From NCBI GenBank assembly GCA_902779445.1, contig CACZBM010000015.1, positions 1 through 52,693 of the forward strand: DNA of 52,693 bases. Direction: 5' to 3'. Made by a program: the position numbers and the translations under genes. This document shows, piece after piece, positions 1 through 7,085 of this stretch (position 1 is its first letter; every line of letters starts with the position of its first letter). A model generated the notes under the pieces. That model saw only the letters and a program-made list of their open reading frames with translations, had not been told where the DNA came from and ran no database searches. This stretch comes from an uncultured Lachnospiraceae bacterium (GTDB lineage Bacteria > Bacillota > Clostridia > Lachnospirales > Lachnospiraceae).

Positions 1-100
1 ATCCGAGAGACCCCCTGAAGAGTACAGGGTAGATAGGATGGAGGTGGAAGTGCAGTAATGCATGCAGCTGACCATTACTAATAGGTCGAAAGCTTTTCCT
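1..100 (+). rRNA. 23S ribosomal RNA, 3' end (partial)
   Basis: The first ~100 bases match the conserved 3' terminus of bacterial 23S rRNA, including the terminal ACTAATAGGTCGA stretch near 75-90. The gene enters from the left edge and the mature end is placed at about 100 by analogy, uncertain by several bases. Only 96 bases separate it from tRNA-Asp, so a 5S gene (about 117 nt) does not fit between them. Confidence 0.9.
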
Positions 101-196
101 ACAAGGTAAGCAAGGTCGCCAGTCTTGGCAGCAGATCTGATCGATGTTCGGTTTTTGAGGTGCATTGAGAATTGAATATTCCAATCACAAACACAT

Positions 197-270
197 GGCC
201 CAGTGGCTCAGTTGGTTAGAGCGCCGCCCTGTCACGGCGGAGGCCGTCGGTTCAAGTCCGTCCTGGGTCG
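197..270 (+). tRNA. tRNA-Asp (anticodon GTC)
   Basis: A full cloverleaf can be folded. The acceptor GGCCCAG pairs with CTGGGTC, the anticodon arm CCGCCCTGTCACGGCGG carries GTC, the T-arm GGTTCAAGTCC is present, and the discriminator base is G. CCA is not encoded. It is the first tRNA after the 23S gene and is probably co-transcribed with it. Confidence 0.96.
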
Positions 271-275
271 TTTGT

Positions 276-348
276 GGGATCTTAGCTCAGCTGGGAGAGC
301 ATCTGCCTTACAAGCAGAGGGTCATAGGTTCGAGCCCTATAGGTCCCA
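276..348 (+). tRNA. tRNA-Val (anticodon TAC)
   Basis: Acceptor GGGATCT pairs with AGGTCCC. The anticodon loop CTTACAA gives TAC (Val), and the T-arm GGTTCGAGCCC is intact. No CCA is encoded. It follows tRNA-Asp by 5 bases, so the two are almost certainly one transcript. Confidence 0.96.
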
Positions 349-422
349 CTTTTTTTCTAATAAAAGATGATCCTTGATAATTTACTAATTGTTATAATGG
401 CGATTTCTATCGCTTTTATAAA

Positions 423-520
423 CCGACGAAATCCCATTTCGTCGGAAGAGGAGCAATGACGAAGCGTGAGCGAGTCCCGAGTTTACGAGGGAGGAGCAGA
501 AGCGAAGTCCATTGCGACGT
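423..520 (+). repeat. 98-nt structured repeat, copy A
   Basis: It opens with a perfect 10-bp hairpin (423-432 pairs with 436-445) and continues into a body that folds on itself: GCAAT...ATTGC outside and TCCC...GGGA inside. It aligns without gaps to copy B at 862-959 with about 16 differences in 98 positions. It ends exactly where a tRNA-Thr-like sequence begins (521). No coding potential is evident, and its function is unknown. Confidence 0.8.
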
Positions 521-600
521 GCCGATGTGGCTCAATTCTGACGACTGACAAGCGAAGCGGTCAGTCGTAGGCAGAGCAAGCTGATTACAAATCAGCTGAT
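521..600 (+). pseudogene. Broken tRNA-Thr copy with D-loop insertion and inverted anticodon arm
   Basis: Bases 521-537 equal the first 17 bases of the intact tRNA-Thr at 615. A hairpin insertion follows (541-549 pairs with 560-568, loop AAGCGAAGCG). Tract 570-578 then resumes the D-arm (GGCAGAGCA). Bases 580-596 are the exact reverse complement of the intact gene's anticodon arm, changing the loop from TGT to ACA. There is no T-arm or 3' acceptor strand, so it cannot be a working tRNA. It reads as a duplicated 5' half that was then rearranged. Confidence 0.8.
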
Positions 601-614
601 CGCACATTATTTAC

Positions 615-687
615 GCCGATGTGGCTCAATTGGCAGAGCAGCTGATTTGTAATCAGCAGGTTAACGGTTCGAGTCCGCTCATCGGCT
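615..687 (+). tRNA. tRNA-Thr (anticodon TGT)
   Basis: Acceptor GCCGATG pairs with CATCGGC. The anticodon arm GCTGATTTGTAATCAGC carries TGT, the T-arm GGTTCGAGTCC is present and the discriminator is T. No CCA is encoded. A defective partial copy lies just upstream at 521-600. tRNA-Tyr follows 3 bases later. Confidence 0.96.
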
Positions 688-690
688 TCT

Positions 691-772
691 GGATGGTTTC
701 CCGAGTGGCCAAAGGGGGCAGACTGTAAATCTGTTGTCGACGACTTCGATGGTTCGAATCCATCACCATCCA
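691..772 (+). tRNA. tRNA-Tyr (anticodon GTA)
   Basis: Acceptor GGATGGT pairs with ACCATCC. The anticodon loop CTGTAAA gives GTA. The long variable arm around TGTCGACGACTTCGA is the class II feature expected of bacterial tRNA-Tyr and explains the 82-nt length. CCA is not encoded. Confidence 0.95.
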
Positions 773-776
773 CTAC

Positions 777-801
777 TTCGACGAAGTTTCGTTTCGTCGA
801 A
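777..801 (+). repeat. Perfect hairpin downstream of tRNA-Tyr
   Basis: TTCGACGAA (777-785) pairs perfectly with TTCGTCGAA (793-801) around a 7-nt loop. The sequence resembles the leading hairpin of the 98-nt repeats (CGACGAAAT/ATTTCGTCG) and is followed, like copy A, by an AAGAGG-type tract. It may be a decayed third copy. There is no U-tract, so a terminator role is unlikely. Confidence 0.6.
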
Positions 802-861
802 AGAGGTGCAAATACAAATATATTATTGTAGGGGTTCTCGCAATCAAAGAGATGTATCACC

Positions 862-959
862 CCGACGAAATCTCATTTCGTCGGTTAAGGAGGAATGACG
901 GAGCGTAAACGAGTCCTGAGTGTACGAAGGACGAGTAAAAGCGAAGTCAATTCCGACGT
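862..959 (+). repeat. 98-nt structured repeat, copy B
   Basis: Same length and architecture as copy A (423-520), about 84% identical, and it ends immediately at the first base of the initiator tRNA. Two base pairs differ from copy A by changes on both sides of the stem: GGAAT/ATTCC against GCAAT/ATTGC, and TCCT/AGGA against TCCC/GGGA. This is what conservation of structure would produce. Confidence 0.8.
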
Positions 960-1033
960 CGCGGGGTGGAGCAGTCTGGAAGCTCGTCGGGCTCATAACC
1001 CGAAGGTCACAGGTTCAAATCCTGTCCCCGCTA
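960..1033 (+). tRNA. Initiator tRNA-Met (anticodon CAT)
   Basis: The first base C960 does not pair with position 72 (T), and three consecutive G-C pairs (CGGG...CCCG) close the anticodon stem. Both are hallmarks of the formyl-methionine initiator. The anticodon loop is CTCATAA. The T-arm GGTTCAAATCC is intact and CCA is not encoded. Confidence 0.94.
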
Positions 1034-1071
1034 CTCTTAAAGAAATGTTAGCCACGTATTGATGGCTCGAA

Positions 1072-1196
1072 GTTCATCCGTCAAATGCTTCGCATTCGCT
1101 GGATGAACGTTTGCTCGCAAAGACGAGCAAACTATTTTCAAAAGTCATAAAGTCCTTAGAGCGCAAGCGCTCACGGCCTTTCTGATTTTGAAAAAT
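1072..1196 (+). repeat. Three consecutive hairpins between tRNA-fMet and tRNA-Phe
   Basis: Three stems follow one another. GTTCATCC (1072-1079) pairs with GGATGAAC (1101-1108), with an inner ATGC/GCAT stem. GTTTGCTCG (1109-1117) pairs with CGAGCAAAC (1124-1132). ATTTTCAAAA (1134-1143) pairs with TTTTGAAAAAT (1186-1196), enclosing GAGCGC/GCGCTC (1159-1172). The second is followed by TATTTT and could terminate weakly. Others may be processing or decay signals. No gene is seen in this spacer. Confidence 0.65.
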
Positions 1197-1221
1197 GCTT
1201 GCTGATCATCCTCTCTATTAC

Positions 1222-1294
<73 letters not shown>

Positions 1295-1305
1295 TTTTTT
1301 ATTGC

Positions 1306-3972
1306 CTATTTTTTCATATAGATCATTCCAAAGGTTCCGGGACCGCAGTTTGCTGCGATCGCAGAAGAAGCTTTCTGGATAAAGACATTTTTGAATTCAA
1401 TCTTCTTTTTGATGATCTCCAGAAGTTCGTTCATTTCATTTGTCGTAAGTCCCACAGAAGTGAGAAACAGAACAGTATCATCCATTTGATCAGCTTTTCG
1501 CAGTACGCTGTTTACATACTTGATCCGTGTGTTGCGCTGGGATCCAAGTAATATTTTTCTGGTGAATGCTTTACCGTCTCTGATAAGGAGAATAGGATGC
1601 AGGAAAAATGCTTTTGATATACGGCTCATCATGGGGCTCATTACTCCTGCCCTTACAAGATGGTCTGTATCATTTACCATGAAGCTTGTTGTGATCTTTT
1701 TCTTTAATTCTGCTATACGCTCTATTATCTCTTCAACAGAAGCACCCTGACGCACCATTCTCTCTGCTTCCACAACCACTATACCCATGCCGCTTGAGAC
1801 ATTTTCGCTGTTAATGACTTTTACGTTTTCAAATGCTTCAGATGCAGAGCTTGCAAACCTGTAACCTCTGCTTATCTTATTTGACATCGCAATATGGATG
1901 ACATTGTTTGCATTTAACAGACAGGAAGCGAAAAAGCTCTCATATTCAGATATGGTTGGCGGAACAGGCTGGACGATATTGGATCCCTCCCGAAGATAAT
2001 CTGCCAGTCCTCTGCCTGCAACTTCAATACCGTCATAGAAATCACCCTTATCAGTGATAACATGATAGGGAATCACCTTAATATTACGGCTGTTCAATAT
2101 CCTTTCAGGAAGGTCGCAGACACTTTCCGTGGTAATTACAATATTATGGCGCTTCGTATAATTTGAAGAAGCACTCCTGTTTTCTGCTCTGATAGCAAAA
2201 TCTGCGGTCTGGATATTGAGAAGTTCCGGAGGAAGATGTTCTATGATACATTCTTCAAGCTCTGTGCCGCCTACTGGCTTTAACAGATAGCCGTCGGCTC
2301 CGGATTTTGCGTAGAAAGCCTGCTTTTCACTGCCTGCGTTTGCAGTCAGCATTATGAACTTTGAATCACTGGATAGACCGCCGGTCTGGTTCTTTATGAG
2401 ACGCATGCATTCTATGCCGTCCATTTGCGGCATAAGGTGATCCATAAAGATCAGGTTGTAATTATTCTCAAGAGTCAGTTTAAGAGCCTCTTCGCCGCTT
2501 TCAGCCGTGTCTATGTGCATCTTGGTGTCTCTTAGCAGTTTGGTAACGACGAGGAGATTTGTGGGGTTATCATCAACGGCGAGGATCTTCACATCCGGAG
2601 CTTCAAAGCTCTGCTGGTAACGGGCCTGGAAATCCCTGCTTCCGCGATTTTCAAAGTCAAGATCGCCAATTGGGTTAGAGTCTGCAATCTTCTGGGGAAT
2701 CTCGATAATAAAGGTGGATCCTTTGGTATAGATACTGTTTACTGTGATATTTCCGCCCATGAGATCTACAAACTGGCGGACAATGGAAAGACCGAGACCG
2801 GTTCCTTCGATATATTTATTCCTTTCCTCATCCATTCTCTTAAAAGCAGTGAAGAGATAAGGGATATTTTCTTTCTTTATACCTATACCGGTATCAGATA
2901 CAGTGTACGTTATAACAGCCTCTTTATTCTCTACACGCCTGATAGATACAGAGAAGGAGATATAACCTTCACTTGTGTATTTAACGGAATTTGAGAGAAC
3001 ATTAATAAGAATTTGTTTTATACGGACATCATCACCGATAAGTGCACGGGGGAGATTGGGATCTACACTGATACGGAAATCCAACCCCTTTTCCTTTGCC
3101 TTGACTGAGATCATACTGATGACATCAGAAAGCAGATCAGGAGACTGATAGACAGAATGTGCCAAAGTCATCTGGCCGGACTCGATCTTTGACATATCGA
3201 GGATGTCATTGATGAGGGATAGGAGCATCTTGGAGGCAGAGCTTATGTTTTCTGCGTCCTCAGCCACTTCATCAGAAATATCTTCACGGAGTATCATTTC
3301 ATTTAAGCCGATGATGGTATTAATAGGAGTTCTGATCTCATGGCTCATGTTTGAGAAGAATTTATTTTGTGCCTTATTCAGGGCATCTATCTCTTCTTTC
3401 TGCATCCGGGTCTTTTTCATCTCCTTATCCAGAGCAGAAATATCGAAAAGGATCATTATGCATATGATGATGCAGACAGCAAGGAGGGAAGTAAATGAAT
3501 CGTTATACGCAGTCTTGTTGTCATGAGCTGAGACTGTAGAGGGGAAATTATATCCGATATAATAGCAGATACCTGCAGACAGTATATTAAGAAAAAGCAG
3601 GAAATACTTTATCTTTCCGACTATAATAAGGCTTATGAACAGGGTACAGAAAATGAACCAGAGCGGAGATCCGCCGTAAATACCGCCGCCGGAAAAAAAG
3701 ATCAGGGGCATAAATATTAAAGAGATAAAAATGGATGTAATTATAGCCAGGACTTCCAAATGTCCGAATCTTATTGGATACAGGATAAGACCTAGGAATA
3801 TCAGAAGACCTGCACCCATAACGATCTTGGAAAGCGTGGATTCTCCGATAATAAAACCTACTATGTTAAGGATGATCATGGTTATGAATCCAAGGACCGC
3901 AAGAAGAACAAACAGTCTTTGTTGAACTGTCCTCTCTTCATCCTGTATAAGATTTATGATCTTTTTAATCAT
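1306..3972 (-). CDS. Membrane hybrid histidine kinase with receiver and C-terminal DegV domain
   Basis: An 888-residue protein with four parts. About six hydrophobic helices occupy residues 15-180. A HisKA domain carries the phospho-accepting His211 in an SHEIRTP motif, followed by an ATPase domain with DTGIGI and GTGLGLS. A receiver has the acidic pair Asp467/468, the acceptor Asp511 and Lys565. Residues ~609-886 form a whole DegV domain: TTESVCDLP start, QPVPPTISEY pocket loop, a serine-rich SNKISRGYRFAS helix, and a late HLVRAG motif. DegV (FakB-like) proteins bind a fatty acyl chain for phosphorylation by FakA; that role here is inferred. The start overlaps the preceding kinase by ATGA, so the two are co-translated. 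No DNA-binding output domain is present. Confidence 0.93.
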   Translation of the reverse strand: MIKKIINLIQDEERTVQQRLFVLLAVLGFITMIILNIVGFIIGESTLSKIVMGAGLLIFLGLILYPIRFGHLEVLAIITSIFISLIFMPLIFFSGGGIYGGSPLWFIFCTLFISLIIVGKIKYFLLFLNILSAGICYYIGYNFPSTVSAHDNKTAYNDSFTSLLAVCIIICIMILFDISALDKEMKKTRMQKEEIDALNKAQNKFFSNMSHEIRTPINTIIGLNEMILREDISDEVAEDAENISSASKMLLSLINDILDMSKIESGQMTLAHSVYQSPDLLSDVISMISVKAKEKGLDFRISVDPNLPRALIGDDVRIKQILINVLSNSVKYTSEGYISFSVSIRRVENKEAVITYTVSDTGIGIKKENIPYLFTAFKRMDEERNKYIEGTGLGLSIVRQFVDLMGGNITVNSIYTKGSTFIIEIPQKIADSNPIGDLDFENRGSRDFQARYQQSFEAPDVKILAVDDNPTNLLVVTKLLRDTKMHIDTAESGEEALKLTLENNYNLIFMDHLMPQMDGIECMRLIKNQTGGLSSDSKFIMLTANAGSEKQAFYAKSGADGYLLKPVGGTELEECIIEHLPPELLNIQTADFAIRAENRSASSNYTKRHNIVITTESVCDLPERILNSRNIKVIPYHVITDKGDFYDGIEVAGRGLADYLREGSNIVQPVPPTISEYESFFASCLLNANNVIHIAMSNKISRGYRFASSASEAFENVKVINSENVSSGMGIVVVEAERMVRQGASVEEIIERIAELKKKITTSFMVNDTDHLVRAGVMSPMMSRISKAFFLHPILLIRDGKAFTRKILLGSQRNTRIKYVNSVLRKADQMDDTVLFLTSVGLTTNEMNELLEIIKKKIEFKNVFIQKASSAIAANCGPGTFGMIYMKK

Positions 3973-6431
3973 TTAGCGGCTCCTTCCCTGCATATCGCTG
4001 AGAAAAGTGCTTTACAGTCAGCGATAAGGGCATAATGTTTATCAGACAGAGTCTCCCAGCTTTCTCCGGATTTAACTGAGTTTTCCAGGGACTGTGCTTT
4101 CTGGCTGATCCCGGACGCACCGATGATATAAGAGGTCGTATTTAAGGTGTGCAGTAGTATACGGTATTCTTCGGCTGCCCGTTCATTATATGCATTTTCA
4201 AGATCGGGAAGATTATATTTAGTCTTTTTCGCATAATCAGTAAGCATCTCGGTATAGAATTCTTTGTCATCGAGACAGTTATTTAATCCGAGATCAATGA
4301 CCACGCCTTTATCCCGAATACTCTCAAGGTCAAGTTCCGGGGTATTGGCAGACTTTTCTTTGACGGTTTCCGGAGAATACTCGATCAATGAATCCGGAAG
4401 AATGTGTTTTAAGACCCGTTCAAATTCCATAGATTCGATAGGTTTTGAGATAAATCCGTCAAAGCCTTCGGAAATAAACATTTCTTTTGCAGTACTTGTA
4501 GCATTTGCAGTGAGTGCAACGATAAGCTGGGATCTGTTCTTTTTGTCCACACCGGAACGGATCTTCCGCATCGCTTCAATACCGTCCATTTCAGGCATCA
4601 TATGATCCATAAAGACAATATCGAAATCATTCCTGTCGCACAGGTTTATTGCTTCTCTTCCGCTTTCAGCCGTTGTTACGGTCATGCCATATCCTGTGAA
4701 GAGCCCTTTTGCCACGATAAGGTTGATAGGCTCGTCATCCACAACAAGAGCCCGGACATTGGGGAATGATACATTTTCTTTAACAACATGGAATTCCCGG
4801 TCAAAGGTGCGGCTTAAGAAGTTTGTGATCTCGGAATTCTGGAAAGGACTTCGTATCAATGTGATACGTTTATCGGTCTCATAAACAAATTTCTCATCCA
4901 TCAAAAGAGCGATCAACATGTCTCCGCACAGTGAATCGATATACTCTTTGTTCTCAAGATATTCGCCGGGACCTACAAAGACGTGGGTTATCTTATAGGT
5001 GGAAAGCAGTTTTTCCAGGTCTTTTCTGGATCTAACCCGCTTAAACGGCAGAGATAATCCCTTTGTCATGTGGTTCATCTGATCTGTGTAGAACTCGCGG
5101 ACCTTCGGATTATCAATATCAGAAAAGTTCATGAAGCCAACGATCAGTGTATCGTTACCGATATCCACGGAAGAACAGGGAGAACTGTTGGCAACCTCCT
5201 GAGGAATGCATACCTTAACAGACGTCCCCTCTCCGGGGGTGCTGTTAATGGTCATAAAACCGTTCATGGCTCTGGTAAAACCGTTTATAAGAGGGATGCC
5301 GAGACCGAGACCTCCGATGACACGGGTTCTTCCGGAATCAATCTGATAGAATTTATCATATATCCGGTCAAGCTCGGACTCGGTCATACCCAGTCCCGTA
5401 TCGGTAACATCTATCATGAGATTGATGCCGTACTCACGGTCAACGGCATAGATATGTACATAGATACCGCCCTCTCTGGTAAACTTGAAGGAGTTTATGA
5501 TAAGGTGCCACAGGATCTTCTTTATCTTATTACTGTCACCTACGAGTTCCAGCGGAACTCTGGGATCCAGATCTATTATAAGGTCGGGTCCGCTGACGTT
5601 TTTTTGCTTTAGCTTGGAGATAGTATCGTTTATTATGGAATTAATGATGTAATTTTCGTTTGTAACGGAAAGCTTATTCATATCGATCTCGGTAAAGTCG
5701 AGAATATCACCGATCCTTCCGGCGATCTCCATACCGGCATCAAGGATAGTATTGACATTTTTCTCGGCTTTGTCGGGAAGCTCATCTTTTAACAGAACGG
5801 ACGAGAGCCCTACAACAGCATTTATGGGTGTTCTGATCTCGTGAGACACATTTGCAAGGAAGTCATTTACCTTGACATTTTCATTCTGGATCTCGTCTAT
5901 TCTCTTTTTATACTGCTCTTCCGTATTACGCCAGCCATTATAAGTTCTTTTCGAAAGATAGGCGGATAGAAAGACAAGAACGAATTTCCATATAACTTTC
6001 AGGAAGAAGATCAAATCGGCAGAAGAACCCAGTAAATATGCTTCTCTTACAATAGAAAACATAAGTCCGGTAGTTCCCATGATAAGACTTCCGAGGAACA
6101 GGGTCTTCTCTCCGGAAAAGGTCTCAAGCGCGATCAATATGACGATAAGGGCGGTGTTATCAATTAGAGTATTCGGATTGACAGAGTAGTAGAATACTTC
6201 GAAGGTCAGAAATGTACCGAAGAGAATATTACGGGATCTGACAGGCAGTCTTTGAAACAGCTGCATTTCAACGCAGACACCTGCTCCGGCAAGAAATATG
6301 GGAACAACCCAGAGATCCATCCGGAATACTATGTTTATTACAGAAAGTATAATGGAAAAGACAACAACAGTCGTTAACAGGGTTAACTGAGAGGTGTCAC
6401 GGAGTTCCATGTTTATTTTGTTTTCCCTCAA
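3969..6431 (-). CDS. Hybrid histidine kinase with receiver and HPt domains
   Basis: An 820-residue membrane kinase. Hydrophobic segments fill residues 15-160, HisKA has His197 (SHEIRTP), and the ATPase domain has DTGLGM and GGLGLG. Residues ~425-550 look like a degenerate receiver without a clear acceptor Asp. A true receiver follows (VVDDEP at 563-568, acceptor Asp609, Lys663). An HPt-like helical domain ends the protein with His761 in HTLNTTSYIIGA. The chosen TTG start at 6431 has GGGAG 8 bases upstream; ATG at 6410 is the alternative. The domain set allows a full His-Asp-His relay in one chain. The input signal is unknown. Confidence 0.92.
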   Translation of the reverse strand: MRENKINMELRDTSQLTLLTTVVVFSIILSVINIVFRMDLWVVPIFLAGAGVCVEMQLFQRLPVRSRNILFGTFLTFEVFYYSVNPNTLIDNTALIVILIALETFSGEKTLFLGSLIMGTTGLMFSIVREAYLLGSSADLIFFLKVIWKFVLVFLSAYLSKRTYNGWRNTEEQYKKRIDEIQNENVKVNDFLANVSHEIRTPINAVVGLSSVLLKDELPDKAEKNVNTILDAGMEIAGRIGDILDFTEIDMNKLSVTNENYIINSIINDTISKLKQKNVSGPDLIIDLDPRVPLELVGDSNKIKKILWHLIINSFKFTREGGIYVHIYAVDREYGINLMIDVTDTGLGMTESELDRIYDKFYQIDSGRTRVIGGLGLGIPLINGFTRAMNGFMTINSTPGEGTSVKVCIPQEVANSSPCSSVDIGNDTLIVGFMNFSDIDNPKVREFYTDQMNHMTKGLSLPFKRVRSRKDLEKLLSTYKITHVFVGPGEYLENKEYIDSLCGDMLIALLMDEKFVYETDKRITLIRSPFQNSEITNFLSRTFDREFHVVKENVSFPNVRALVVDDEPINLIVAKGLFTGYGMTVTTAESGREAINLCDRNDFDIVFMDHMMPEMDGIEAMRKIRSGVDKKNRSQLIVALTANATSTAKEMFISEGFDGFISKPIESMEFERVLKHILPDSLIEYSPETVKEKSANTPELDLESIRDKGVVIDLGLNNCLDDKEFYTEMLTDYAKKTKYNLPDLENAYNERAAEEYRILLHTLNTTSYIIGASGISQKAQSLENSVKSGESWETLSDKHYALIADCKALFSAICREGAAK

Positions 6432-6482
6432 TACTTTTCTCCCAAATAAATATAGCCTGAAAGGTTAGCAGTGACTATACAG

Positions 6483-7085
6483 CTAAAACCGGGACAGCTC
6501 GCACATGGCATCCCAGTCGGAGCTTTCAAATGCTTTCCGGAATTCAGAATACCGGACCTTTATATCTTCCGGCAGGCGGTATTTATCCATTTTATCAATA
6601 AGTCCTTCTACGCCCTCAGTATCAAAATCTTCGGCAAATGCCTGAACGGATGTAAAGAACTCTTCAATAAATCCGGGTGGAACATCCTCTTTGTCATCTT
6701 CGGTGAGTCCGGTAAAAAGCGAAGAAAAGATAGATGAAGCCCTTAAATACAGTTCCATACAGACAGGAGTTTGTCGCAGGATCTCTTTTTTGGCATCAAT
6801 ATCATCCTCCTGTGCCTTTTTACCGAAGCTTTCAAGGAGTCTTGCGGTATCCGAAAGTTTTTTCGCACCGATAGTCCGGGCGGTGCTTTTAAGAGCGTGG
6901 ACCTTGATAGTGTAATTTTCGTAATCTCTTGAGTTCATATACTGTTCAATGGCAGAAATATTCTCATCTGCATAAGAACAGAACTGTTTTAAGACATCCA
7001 TAAGAAGCTCTTCGGTACCGACGGTTCCAAGAGCTTCCGCAAGGGAAAGATCCGTATTCTCCTTATAGATTTCTCTCAATGTCAT
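6483..7085 (-). CDS. HPt phosphotransfer protein
   Basis: A soluble 200-residue protein. The N-terminal half is a canonical HPt four-helix unit with the phosphorylatable His63 in VHALKSTARTIGA. The C-terminal ~100 residues are helical and acidic and match nothing I recognise. It would carry phosphate between the receivers of the two downstream hybrid kinases or to an unseen regulator. Its ATG overlaps the stop of the oxidoreductase gene (ATGA), and the 820-residue kinase starts 51 bases downstream, so all belong to one operon. Confidence 0.88.
   Translation of the reverse strand: MTLREIYKENTDLSLAEALGTVGTEELLMDVLKQFCSYADENISAIEQYMNSRDYENYTIKVHALKSTARTIGAKKLSDTARLLESFGKKAQEDDIDAKKEILRQTPVCMELYLRASSIFSSLFTGLTEDDKEDVPPGFIEEFFTSVQAFAEDFDTEGVEGLIDKMDKYRLPEDIKVRYSEFRKAFESSDWDAMCELSRF

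Noticed and set aside
165..860. Small open frames across the tRNA region on both strands
   Set aside because: They run through tRNA genes and repeats, encode tRNA-derived peptides and lack ribosome sites.
423..1196. CRISPR-like array
   Set aside because: The repeats are 98 nt, only two copies, unevenly spaced and interrupted by tRNA genes; no cas genes are present.
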